DNA from: Proteromonas lacertae
Lineage: Eukaryota; Sar; Bigyra; Opalinata; Proteromonadidae
DNA length: 64,000 nucleotides
Direction: 5' to 3'
Assembly (NCBI GenBank): GCA_002245135.1
Contig: NGBS01001166.1
Location: 62,001-126,000, forward strand
Each line of letters opens with the position of its first letter. Positions within the stretch are counted from its first letter, which is position 1. Both the position numbers and the translations under genes were made by a program. Of the stretch, positions 25,429 to 37,401 are shown piece by piece. Under the pieces are notes generated by a model, which ran no database searches, was not told where the DNA came from, and saw nothing but the letters and a program-made list of their open reading frames with translations.

Positions 25429-28366
25429 ATGGATATACTGAAGAAATATGACAATTTTGAGTATAATATTAAAAACTATTTTTTTACTAGAAAGTCATTT
25501 GAAGATTGCTTAAACATGATTTTGAATGATTTCAAAGATGTTCCATTTTACGAAGATTTACAGAATTTTGTATTTGAACTGAGTGATGTATATATATTTG
25601 CTAAATGTTATTACATTAAAATAGAAATCATTAGATAATTTCGATTTACTTTATCACACCTCTTTTGAAAAGTATGTGATAGGTAATAATATGGTATATA
25701 AATATATAAATATGTGCTAATAGCATTTAAAACAATATTTGGATTTTCAGAAACAGAATAAAGCAAATATTCTTGATGGATTTTTTCAACTATCAAAAAG
25801 TGATATTTCCATAATATTCAATAATTCTTATGGTTCATTGAGATATATATGTTTTAAAATCACTTGTGAAATGGATAAAGCTCAATTACAAACTGTAATA
25901 AGAAATCAAAATGATAAGTATCATTATCAATTATTATTTTTTATGAATAGAAATGATGGTTATTATTTTCAAAAACCAGGTGATGTACTACTTCCATTTT
26001 ACATCCAGAAAATTCTACCAAAATCTTTACCAACTACCAGTTATGAAATATACTGTCCACTATATGGTAAATTACCTTATACAATAAATGAAGATGAAAT
26101 ACAACATTATTTTCAAAGAGATGATGATAATATAATTGATACAACAGGATTATGGAATGAAAGTTATGAAAATTCTAAGAAGAATTGTATTCATGGTGAT
26201 AAATGTAATAATAGCAACTGTTATATAGGAAGAAGGGATTATTTATTTCATATGATTACTGGTGATTTTAGAGATGTATTTGGTGATTTAATTGCATTGT
26301 ATAAAAGAAAACATATCAATGATAAGACATTTAAATATGTTTGTATTGAAGATGATAATAATAAATTACATTCGGTGTTTGGTTTGCTGATGAGAAATGA
26401 ACTACAAATGGAAGTGGAGACTATATTGAAAGATGCAATGTGTAATAAGAATAACAATAAGCAAAATAGTCAACATAATGTGAATATACAAAATCAATCA
26501 GATTATAATAAAATAAAAAGTGAAATAAATGAAAAATTACAGAAGTATCAACAGAAACAAGCATTATTAGCTAATAGCAATAATCAACAACAACAAACAG
26601 GACAGAATGAAACTCAAGTTAATATTCAACCACCGCAACCTCCACAACAACAAAAGCAACAACAGAATAATCGTCCTCAGCTGTTACAACGACAATATCA
26701 AGAGCCAATTGAAAGAAAACAACCTCCACAACAATCACAATCAATTCAACCACCAACTCAACAACAACAACAAAGTAATGAAAAAGGTTTACCAGAAAGA
26801 CTTCAGCAATCATTCATTCCATTTAATAAGATGCAAGAAATTCAGAATAAAGAGAACCCATATAAACCAACTCAACCACCATTCTTTAATAATAATAACA
26901 ACCCGTTTCAACAACCACAACCACCATTCTATAATAATAATTGTAATAATAATCCATTTCAACAATCTCCTTCTCCGCCATTCTATATTCCTAATAGTAA
27001 TAATCCATTCTATCAATTACAGCAGCAGCAGCAGCAACAACAACAACAACAACAACAACAATTACAAAATAATTCATTTTCTGTTCAAAATTACCCACCA
27101 ACACCAGTTTTTCAACAACAACAACAACAACAACCTATTCAACAACAGCCAGTAGAACAACAACCAAAATCAACACCACCATTATTTCATTTCAATCCCA
27201 ATGCAGAATACACCAAGATTTTCCAATGAATCAACAAGTTAATAGTGGTATGACTAATCAATTACAAAGACCTATTAGCCAGAATATTCCAATACACAAA
27301 GTACAACCACCAAGACAATTTACAACACCAAAAAGTCGTTTAGTGATTAATAAATCATTAAGATCAAGTTCACCAATTAGAGTAACAAATACATCAACAC
27401 CAATGAAATTAGAATCATCTCCAATTCGTTCATTTAATGATAATAAAACTGTGGATGAAACACAATCCACAACCACCATTAGAATTACCATCACAACCAT
27501 TAGAATCACAACTTTATATCCCCTCTCCTCATTCATCTTTTTCTGCTAGAAATTTATATCATTCTAAATCACCAATGAGGCCAAATAGTGTTTTATGTGA
27601 AAAAATCAGTGCAGAAGCTGAAAATAATAACGAAAAAGAAGTGGAAATAATATCATCACCAAAATCAATTGTTCATTATCAGTTAGATGATGATAAAAGA
27701 TGTAGAATATGTAATACAGAAGAACAAAGAAGTGTATTATTACACTGTAATACATGCAATATTTATGTTCATGAATTATGTTATAAATTTACAGATGAAT
27801 TAGTTTCAGAAACAATGGAAATGGAAGGGATATGTGAAAGATGTTCATTATTAGAAGCAAGACCAGATACGCCTAAACGATGTATTTTGTGTAGTTTAGA
27901 TGTAAATATATATATTATATTATTATTATTTTATTATTGATAGATTGAAGGAGAATCGTATAGACAAACGACAGATAATTTGTTAGTTCATAGTGTATGT
28001 TTAATAGAATTATGGTCAAGACATAATGAATTGCTTAAAGAATATGATAGTTCTAAACTGACTGAAGTTATTAAAGATGAAATAAATACTCATGTTTGTA
28101 GTATATGTAAGAACAAATGTGGTTGGTGTATAAAATGTAATATTGAATCATGTAGTGTTTATTTTCATTCATGTTGTATCTTAAATGAATATAGAAAGAA
28201 TTATTTAGTATTGAATGATGATGAATCATATTGTTGCATTAGACATTTGGTTGATAAAATGAAGAGAAAAAGAGATGATGATTATGATGATTATAACAAT
28301 AATAACCAAGATAATGATGATAGTGATATTAATCATGTAGTAAAAAGGAATAAAATAGTTGGTTAA
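25429..28366 (+). CDS. PolyQ/N protein with PHD and extended PHD zinc fingers
   Basis: Starts at ATG 25429 (MDILKKYDNFEYN). Introns lie at about 25586-25622, 25682-25720 and 27902-27943. A 300-residue N-terminal globular region that I do not recognise includes a Cys-rich piece (CIHGDKCNNSNC). It is followed by a low-complexity stretch rich in Gln, Asn and Pro, with an uninterrupted CAG/CAA run near 27020-27062. The end has a PHD finger (CRIC...CNTCNIYVHELCYKF...CERC) joined to an extended PHD (CILC...VHSVC..., VCSICKNKCGWCIKC...YFHSCC...YCCIRH), as in JADE/BRPF/AF10 chromatin readers. A nuclear role in reading histone tails is inferred. The frame is broken at 25759 (TAA, one surplus base), between 27205 and 27229 (opposite direction), and near 27466 (one surplus base: QPQPPLELPSQPLES is clearly the right reading). 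C-terminal residues are basic and acidic with a KRKR-type nuclear signal. Confidence 0.65.
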
Positions 28367-28420
28367 TAATACAAAATTATCAATACATAAAATAATTATA
28401 ATTATATGAAATATTCTTAA

Positions 28421-29973
28421 TTATTCTTTTTTTTCATTAACAGTAAATAAATATTCCCATCTATTAGAGCCATCATCTGGTTCATCACTTAATTCAGCAC
28501 ATTCTTTCCATTTTACACTTTCATTATTTAATACTTTACCTTCAGGACAAGGAAAGTATTTGATCAATTGTTAATTCAAACAATTCCTCAAGCATTCTGG
28601 GAAACATAAACTGTTTAAATGGAACTTCAGTAGGATCATAATCAAGAGAAGGATTAGTATTAATTTCTATTAATTTCACATTCATATCTGTATCTATCAT
28701 AAAATCATAGCCAAACATTTGAAAACAATATTTATAATTACTCGAATTAATAGTATGCTGAACTGAGGATATAGTAACATTTACTATATTTAAAATTTGG
28801 TTATGAAATGAATCAGAATATTTTGATCCTTCTTCATCTCCATATTTTGACTGTAAATATTTTCTATATTGTCAATCTTGTTACTTTATTAGAGATTTCA
28901 AATTTACCAAAATCAGAACTTTGTCTTTGAATTGCATCATTTGTTAAATGAACCATTTTATTGTTAATATCTCCTAATACATACTTGGTAGATGAAGTTC
29001 TAAGATAATAGTCCTTTATATATAAAACAATCTAAAGATAATTTAGTTTCAGGATTTACTCTGAGAAATACAAATACTCTTATATCAAATTTTCTTCCTC
29101 TGTAGAGTAATGGATTTTCCATATATTTTTGTACAACCCATTGTTTTGCCTTTTTCTCTATTGTTTTTGATTCTTCATCACTTTCACTGTCTTTTATTTT
29201 ATTTACTTTTGATAATAGTTTATCATAATTATCAAATAGTTTTATATTCTAAATAATAATAATAATATATATATATATATATATATACTGTTCCTCTATT
29301 TGCTCCAGGTGGTTTTATTATCCAAATATTCTTTGATTTGATTGGTTCTTCACATTTACATATGTTTCCATCTTCAGATTCAAATATCTTATTACATTTC
29401 ATACAAGTGATAGAATGTTGGTTAAATGAATATGTAAATTGCTCAAGTTCTTTGTCAGATTTGTTTCCTGTAAGAATATATGTTTCTGGAATTATCTTTT
29501 TCATTTCTACATTATTATTGTCCAGATATTTTGCTAAACTTAAGTACATTCCTTTTTTAGATGTTAAAGCACCTGCTCCATGTTCAAAATGGTTAATTGA
29601 TACTTTTTGATGCTTCTCTGTCTTTGTTTTCAACATATCAAAGTGACATTTCTTAACATATGGTATCCAACTGCAATATAATATATTTCATTCAATATCA
29701 TACTATAAATTCCAATCATTTTCATCAAATTTAGTTACAGTTCTCCACCATGGTCTCATTCTAAATGTCTGCAATATTAGCCTTGAATTATTGCCATGTT
29801 GCACGCTGTACTACTCATATTTATAAAATTTCTATTAATACTTTATAAAATTTGTTTGAAGGAGGTAAAGAAGGACATTTTGGTATTTTAGTTCCAGCTT
29901 CAGTTGTATTTGGTTTTGATTCGTCTTTTTTCTCTGTTGGTGTTATGTTTTTGGTTGTTTCTTCTTTGGACAT
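28421..29973 (-). CDS. Tubulin-tyrosine-ligase family ATP-grasp enzyme, frame broken three times
   Basis: ATG 29973 (MSKEETTKNITP) to TAA 28421. Introns lie near 29816-29847, 29672-29704 and 29251-29286 (an AT repeat). TTL-family landmarks are GNNSRLILQTFRMRPWW, NHFE followed by LTSKKGM, IWIIKPPGANRGT, WVVQKYMENPLLYRGRKFD, IRVFVFLR, YYLRTSS, MVHLTNDAIQ and EINTNPSLDYDP (ATP/Mg-binding Glu and Asn). Members add Glu, Gly or Tyr to tubulin; the pattern is nearest the TTLL3/8/10 glycylase-type group (weak). A Cys4 knuckle (CMKCNKIFE...CKCEE) is inserted before the KPPGANRG motif. Within the last 600 bases three surplus bases are needed to keep the conserved frame: near 29015 (YKDYYLRTSS), 28869-28877 (after VTRL, before QYRKYLQ) and 28559 (TIDQ/YFPCPEG). 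The gene may be decaying, misassembled or recoded. It is divergent from the kinesin gene 65 bp away. Confidence 0.7.
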
Positions 29974-30038
29974 GATAAAAAACGAATTTAAAAGAAACAA
30001 TTTAAATTTTTAAAGATCAAGCCAAGCCATATTTGAAA

Positions 30039-32274
30039 ATGGTTAAATCCAATATCGCAGTCTATGCAAGGATTAGACCTTTGAGTGATGGGGAAATAGA
30101 AAATGGAGACACTCTGTCATACAAAGTAATGGTTTCTGAAGATGGTACTCCAAGAGCCATTGAATTTTCTAACAGTGAGCTTAAAAACACATACATTAAT
30201 AAATTCATGGATAAGCATACATTTTATTTTACTAGAGTATATTCATTTTATTTGACATAAACAGGTTTTTGATGAAACTTCAAGTCAGGATGAAATATAC
30301 AAAATAGTTGCTAAACCTGCATTATATAGTGTATTAGATGGATATAATTCCACTTTATTTGCATATGGACAAACAGGAAGTGGAAAGACTTACACATTAA
30401 CAGGTGGTGATTTTTATAAAGATCGAGGAATAGTTCCAAGAACTTTAACATCAATATATGAAGTATTATCATCAATTATCATAATAATAGGAATTTAAAA
30501 AGCGAGATTCAATGAGTTATAGTATAAAAATATCATACATAGAGATATACAATGAAGAAATATTTGATCTATTAGATCCAAGTCATTCCACAAAGAAACT
30601 AGAAAAATGGGAAAGGATCAAGATCAGAGAAGATAAAGATGGTAGTATGAGTTTAGTTAATATGAGATTACAGGAAGCTTTATCAGAAGCAGATGCATTA
30701 AATTTATTCTTTTTAGGAAATGTTAATAGAGTTACCAGTGACACTCCGATGAATAGAACATCTAGTAGAAGTCATTGTATATTTACAATAACAGTAGAAG
30801 GTAAAAATACAACTACAGATTTAACAACATTGTCTAAATTACATTTAGTTGATTTAGCTGGTTCTGAAAGAGTCTATAAACAAGAACATAGTGAAACAAC
30901 GAAGAAAGAAGGAAAATATATAAATTTATCACTTCATTATTTAGAACAAGTTATTATTAGTTTATATGAGATGAATAGAGGAAAAAGAGTTCATATTCCT
31001 TACAGAAACAGTGTAATGACATCAATATTGAGAGATAGTTTAGGAGGAAACTATAAGACTGTATTTATAACAACATTAAATCCACAATCACAGTATTGTG
31101 ATGAAAGTATATCAACTTGTAGATTTGCAGAGAGATGTAGTATGATTGAACACGAAGTATATTATTTATTGTTTATATTTTGATAGGTGGTAGTAAATAG
31201 TGAAGTTGATTTATTACAAAGAATACAAAAACTAGAGAATGAGAATCGCTGAGTTAAAAAGACAATTAAGAAGTATTGAGATGAATCAAGGAGTATGTCC
31301 TCCTGTATTAACAGAAATGAATATGCCTACAAAACAGAGATATCAAAGTTTAGTTTCTGCTTATTTAAAATCGCAAACTGATTATATTCCGTTGAAGAAT
31401 CTGAATGATGCTCATGTATAATTACTTATATATATATCTATAGGAATGTATTGCTTTATTAAGAGATAATGCATTATATGCTGTAGATTTAGTCTTAAAA
31501 GAACAAAATACCAATAAACAATTGAATAGTAAGATAATTGGAACAAGATAATAAGATCAAACAATTAGAGAATGAATTAGATCAAATCTATAAATACAAT
31601 CCTGTCATTCCACCTTCACCATCAGCTGGTGATAATAATAATAACTTACTAGTCAATACTCCTTTATACTATAAAACATCTAATACTGCTTCTATTCCAC
31701 CACCACTACCATCGCGTATATATATATAATTATATATATTTAATCAATAGATGTTGATCCAATACTTTCATCTGTATTAATGGATGAATATTTAAACACT
31801 ATGATAACTCAAGGAACAGTATTTTTGAAATATAAACAGAATAAATCACCAGAAACACGATTGTTCTTCATTTCACAGTCTTTAGATCATTTGATGTGGA
31901 AGAATATAGAAACGAATGACTTGAGAGGTGATATAAAACTATCATCAATTGAAACAATAATACCAGGTTGTTGTACTCCATCATTTGATAAGAGAAAAGA
32001 GTATATATATATATATATATATATATTCTATTATATATCTATACTATAGTACAACTCCATCAAAATGCTTTTCGTTGGTAATGAAAGGAAATAAAACAAT
32101 TGATTTACAGATTATTGACTCTTTATCAGTATATTGTGTTTATTATGTTTATTTTTGTGATAGAATCATATAGAAGATAATGATTGTAGATTTAGAGATT
32201 TGTGGTGTCAATTCTTTAGTGAATTGATAGATTATAATAAGAAACACCTTAATGACACTCCTAAAGTAATTTAG
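30039..32274 (+). CDS. KIF6: Kinesin-9 family motor (KIF6-like) with C-terminal PH domain
   Basis: Starts MVKSNIAVYARIRPL at ATG 30039. Introns include 30237-30264 and one of 28 nt near 30465-30492, and others near 31157, 31418, 31698, 32000 and 32131. The motor has GQTGSGKT, NRTSSRSH and LVDLAGSER, plus INLSLHYLEQVI and IPYRNSVMTSILRDSLGGN, which are very close to KIF6. The neck reads EVVVNSEVDLLQRIQKLE then ELKRQL, matching KIF6 order. Kinesin-9 motors work in motile cilia. After a short coiled coil and a proline-rich linker there is a PH-like domain (GTVFLKYK...TRLFFISQSLDHLMW...IKLSSIETIIPG, CFSLVMKGNKTIDL, LWCQFFSELID). Surplus bases occur at 31241-31252 (LENE/IAELKRQL) and 31534-31551 (before EQDNKIKQLENEL). 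Ends TAG at 32274, 98 bp from the convergent vigilin gene. Confidence 0.85.
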
Positions 32275-32372
32275 AAATATATTTTTCGTACTTTTATTAT
32301 GATATTTTTGCTATAATAAACCAAATCAACATTAATCTTATATATAAGAGAGAAAACCAATAATAAAATTGT

Positions 32373-35300
32373 TTATAGTCTTACTGTATATCCACCTACT
32401 GCTGATTTATAATAATTATTATCTTGTGAAGGGGTTGTATTTGTGTAACCAGTTGAATTAAAATCTTCACTTGCTGATTTCTGATAATAAGGTGAATCAG
32501 ATGGTAATTTGCTAAATAATTCACGTAAAGTGTTATTCTCTTCAGAATGAGTCTCTGCTTCCTTCTGAATTTGCTGTTTTATTTTACGTTTTTGTGATTT
32601 TGATGCTTTTGGAGGATAAAATTTACTTGTATCTTCAAATGTAAGTCCAGGAACTATATAATATAATATTAAAATAAATAAATATATATAAATATACTTG
32701 ATGGTTTATTAGATTTACCTTCAAATGATGGAGGTGGTGGTATATTATTGAGATTATTATTGAGGTTATTATTATTGCTTACGCTATTACTAGTATTATC
32801 ATCTTTGTTATTGTTTCTTTCTTTTCTCTTTTGATTACTCTCTTTTTCTCTTTCAGTTCTAGTGGCATTGTATTCTTTAATTATATTTTCAATCATTTCT
32901 TTAGCTTTCTCAGCTTCTTCTTCAGTTGATCCACGAATATTGACAGTATTATCTTCTTTATCGACTGTGATATAAGTACCAGTATCATTTTCAACTTTCT
33001 TTATTGTACTTCCTTTATTTCCTAATATTGCACTTATTGCTTGATGTGGGATAGATACTACTTTATTTAACTTACTAGTTTCTACAATTAATGTTTCAAT
33101 TAATTGTTTTGCTTTAATTACACTCTCTTCTGAACCATTTATAAATATATCAGAGTTATTTCCAACTGTGATATTTGCACCACTTTCTTCTCTCAATTTG
33201 TTGATTTTTGCTCCTTTTTTACCTATAATTACTGGTATTACATTTGCATCAGCATATATTACAACATTTTCTTTTCTTATTCTTTCAATAAATTCATTAA
33301 TTTGTTGCTTCACTGCATCAATAGCTTCTTTTGTACCAGAACACCAGATATTGTGGTTGATTTCATCAATGTCTAATTTAGCACCTGTTTTCTTACCTAA
33401 TTCATTCAATTGGTTCTTTTCATGTGATAAAAATGATAATTCAGTATCACTGATTCGATGAGAATAGAACAGATCAGGGAAATAGAATATTAACATATTT
33501 AAAATCTTTGATTTAGCTTTAGCAAGACTTGATTCAGTACCAATCACCAAACAACTTCCTTTAATTCTATCAAATTCAATTCTACATCCAGTTTCCTTAA
33601 TCACTCTATTAACATTGAAATCACCTCCTTCTAATTTATCAATCTGATCTGCTGTTAAATCAAACTTAAATCTTACTCGATTATTGACTACATCACTTAC
33701 ATATTCATATCCTTTTTCTGCTTCAGTATAATTACCTTTAATTACAATATTGAGATTTCTAGTGGCGACTTGAAGTTCTTCTTTTCGTGGTAGTCTTAAA
33801 TGAGCACCTGTATCATCCTGAATCTTTTTAACTAATGCAAAATTATCAACAATAAATTGTGCAATTGTATTTTGATTGACTGGAACATGTTTTTCAATTT
33901 GGACAGTATCTTTAATGTATTTATCAATAGCTTCTTTAGCTGTTTTACAATCATTTTCATATCCCCATAATATGAATTGATTTTCATTCTTTGAGGTAAT
34001 ATTGACATTATACTTAGTTTGAAAGTCTTTTAATTTTGCTCCACCTTTACCTATTACTATTCCTTTAAACTCATTATTCACTTGCATTGTCATTACTGTT
34101 CTTCCTTCTAAACTTTCTTCAATTATCTTCTTTGCTTTTTGAACATTATCTTCTTTACCAGATATTGAAATATGTTTGAATTTAACACTATAATTAATAG
34201 TAGTACTAGTTTCAGTCTGGACTTTATCCAAATTACTTCTCCTTAAATAAGGACATGCATCAGCAACATCTAATGTAACAGGAATAAAAGCATTCTCTTT
34301 CAAATAAGTTGATATTAATTTCTTTATTTCTTCAATACATTGTTTTACATTCTCTTCCAATCCTCTTACTATAATTAAAGTTTCATTTTCATGAGTCTCT
34401 ACTATTGGTTTCTCTTTAGGAGATCGTGGTGAGAGAGTATCTTCACTATCTGTACTAATCTTTCTAACATGTCTTACTTTGGGTTGTTTCCTCTTCAATC
34501 CTGAATCGATTTGGACTTTGAATTGTTCTTGTAGTTTCTTTATTATTGTACCTTCTTTACCTATTAATGCTGGTACTAATGCAGCTGTGTCTACATATAT
34601 TTTACCTAATTCATTATTATGTAAAAACTCTTTCACTAATTCTTCAGCTTTAGTGACTTGATCTGTCAAACCTGATAATGTAATAGATGCTTCTTCTGAT
34701 TTAGCTTCAATATCAATAAATGCTTGTGATTCAGCTTTAATCTTATTAATAGAAGAACCATTTGCACCAATAATTAAAGGTAATAAATATGGATCAAACT
34801 CTATTCTGTCTAATGTAAAATCATTAAGTAACACATCAAATTCCTTCTTTCCAGCTTTAGCAATCTCTGGTGTTGGTCCACAGAAACGTACTCTTGTCGT
34901 ATCTTTATCAATATAAACATTACAATGAGTCTTTTCTTCTATTTCTTTTAATTTGGCATTATTATTGTTTCTTAATACACTAATAGCTGCAGAATGTGTT
35001 TTTACTTCAATATTACATTTCTTGTAGTTTTCCAAGTGTTGTTCTAGTAATTCTTTGCCTTTATTTACTTCATCTTCTGTACCTTTTATTACTACAAATG
35101 GATTCTTCTTATCTCTACTGAAGTTGAAATTGGCTTTAGAGATTGATTTCATCTCGTTCACTTTCTCAAATGAGTTGGTAGTGAAATAATAAACAATTCT
35201 TTGTTCATCAAATGGTACTTTTAATTCGATTTCTTTATTTTCTTTAATCCATTTATTGACTATATTATTGATCTTGTTTTTATCCATATTTCTACCATAC

Positions 35301-36472
35301 ACTTTCAATTCAGAGGTTGTAAAATCAACAATAAATTCAGCACCAGTTTCATCGTGTAATAATTGTATATATCTTACACCACCATTGGATTTATTATTAT
35401 TATTATTGGCACTTTCAGGAGTGGACATTAATCTTTGACAGAGATTCTTATCTATTTTAAACACTAATTGATCTATTAATATTTATATATGATAAGAATA
35501 ATATATTAAAATACTTTGTGAGAATTCGTGTATTAACTTTCTTGCTCTTTCTAATGCCTTCATTCCTCCTTTTCCTAATATAGTTCCCTTTTCTTTATCA
35601 ATACTTAAGTTAGTCCTTGTTTCATTTTGGATTGATGTAATGTACTTGCCTTTATTAGCGAGTAATACTTTGACTAAATCATTAGGTATATCGATTTGTT
35701 CAGTGGTTTGTACTGACATATCTTCTAATATGTCTCTGGCATTGGATATATTCTTTTCTATTTAATAAATAAAAATATATTCGTTTCAAAAATAATAAAA
35801 AAATATAGTCGTTATATATACTTAAACCATAAATGAATAATGATGACTTTGGCTTGGGTGCTACTGCTATATATACTCCTAATTCATTTTCTAACGAATG
35901 TAAATTACTTCTTTCTTTTCCTATAATTCTTGGAAGAGAATCTACTGGAATTGGCACTTCTTCTGATTCTATATCCTTTAAATTGATTTCTTTCTTTTGT
36001 ATTTGTGATATTCTCTTCTGTGCCTCAGCGCGAGCAATATCTAACTCTATGGTTAAAAGAGACTTTCGTAATGTATCTAATTCAATTTTTATCTCATTCT
36101 TTTCTGCTCTCTTCTTCTGGATATTGGAATTATATTGGTAAAATGCATCTATTCCCTTCTTTTCTTGGTTTAATTTCTTCATACGACGTAAATGTTTATC
36201 ATATTCAATTTTACTTCCTCCTGCATCTTCATGATCAAAAGCAAATTGTTCTCTTTGAATAATTTGATCATACTCTTCAGCAGAATATTTTGGACGTTCT
36301 GGTAAATTATCCTCCAACTCATCTATTTCCCTGCTCAATGCAATCATTTGTTCCTATTTAAAATAAAATATTTAGGTGATTATACAGTTTGACTCTTAAT
36401 TCTTTCATATATGGCTGTTTTTCTTTGATTTAGAATGTTTAACATGTTATCAGTTGATGTATTTCCTTCCAT
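32373..36472 (-). CDS. Multi-KH vigilin/Scp160-like protein with Bfr1-like N-terminal coiled coil
   Basis: ATG 36472 (MEGNTSTDNMLNILNQR) to TAA 32373, about 1,300 residues. Introns lie near 36349-36380, 35764-35827 (64 nt, the longest normal one), 35465-35506 and 32657-32700. Residues about 1-170 form a charged coiled coil (IDELEDNLPERPKYSAEEY..., KKLNQEKKGIDAFYQY). Then come about a dozen KH domains, some with the full GxxG loop (IGKEGT, IGKGGAK, IGKKGAK, LGNKGST, IGANGSS) and others degenerate. The tail is Asn- and Pro-rich with a coiled segment. Vigilins bind many mRNAs on ER-bound polysomes. The coiled coil resembles yeast Bfr1, the partner of Scp160, so the gene looks like a natural fusion of the two; that reading is my inference. 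All exons join in frame without breaks over 4.1 kb. Confidence 0.75.
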
Positions 36473-37205
36473 TGTGATAAAATTAGTTTATTGAACCTAT
36501 AAAACATTACAAATATGTAAATGAAGAGATTGAGTTAGTGTGTTTATAAAAACATTGAACCATTGTAATAAAAATGCAAACATAAAATCGTGTAATAAGT
36601 AATATACATACAAAGTATCTTATAACCGAGGAAAATAATTAAAAATACTTTAGAAAAAATACTTGCATCCAAGCTAAAATTCTTGCATTTCAAGTTTTAT
36701 AGCCGTTTCAATGATCCAAGAAAATCTTGTTTTATCCTCCAACTATCGCTTATGTGGTTTACTAAATGAAATATATTCATCTAGCTCACATTTGTGATTA
36801 TTTTGCTATGTTAAAATACTAGAAAGTCCAGCTAATTGTGTATTTTGCTAATTTAAGCATATTACAACGTATGATACTAGAACAACGTTAATGAATATGA
36901 AATAATTTCAAAAATTCCATCAATCGTTTATCTTTCAGATCATTTGAGGATTAGGGTTTTATTGATGAAGAATTATTATTTTATAGCAATAGTGATTGTA
37001 GAATAGATATTAATGAATTTTAATCAATGTACTTGCTGTTGTGAAAGTTGTTCTTACTCAATTTTGCAATACTTATACAATATTATAGAAATAGTTGGGA
37101 ATGTATATTAAATGATAATGATGAGTATAGATGTAGAATTGTTTTTTTCTGTATTTTAACAAGATATAATTTGTTAATCTAACCAAATTTAAGAATTTTG
37201 TATAT
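36473..37205. other. Spacer between vigilin-like gene and tRNA, no gene seen
   Basis: About 730 bases that hold no long open frame on either strand and no spliceable chain of exons that I could find. It is AT-rich with scattered short ORFs under 30 codons. It must include the promoter of the vigilin-like gene at its left end. A single TTAGGGTTTT-like stretch near 36953 is not repeated. I see nothing else in it. Confidence 0.6.
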
Positions 37206-37277
37206 GGCTTAGTGGTCTAGTGGTATGATTCTCGCTTTGGGTGCGAGAGGTCCCGGGTTCGATTCCCGGCTGAGCCC
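37206..37277 (+). tRNA. tRNA-Pro (anticodon TGG)
   Basis: A complete 72-nt cloverleaf without intron. The acceptor arm GGCTTAG pairs with CTGAGCC (one G-T pair), the anticodon stem CTCGC/GCGAG encloses loop TTTGGGT with anticodon TGG, and the T arm has CCGGG-TTCGATT-CCCGG. A run of T (about 37278-37283) directly after the gene serves as RNA polymerase III terminator. It is an island of normal GC content within AT-rich spacer. Confidence 0.95.
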
Positions 37278-37401
37278 TTTTTTTATTTTTGTTTTTTAGA
37301 TTTATATAAATGGTTTAAATTATTCTTATTTATTTTACACAAAAATAATTCAACAAAGTAATAATATAAAGAATTAATAATAAGATTTAAAGGTATTTTC
37401 T

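Noticed and set aside
26607-27155. Long open frame on the plus strand overlapping the polyQ gene in another frame
   Set aside because: It is a shadow of CAA repeats (reading as Asn/Ile-rich text); the Gln/Pro frame has better composition and joins in order to the PHD module.
36950-36965. Telomere-like GGATTAGGGTTTT stretch
   Set aside because: It occurs once, without tandem copies, in the middle of a gene-rich region.
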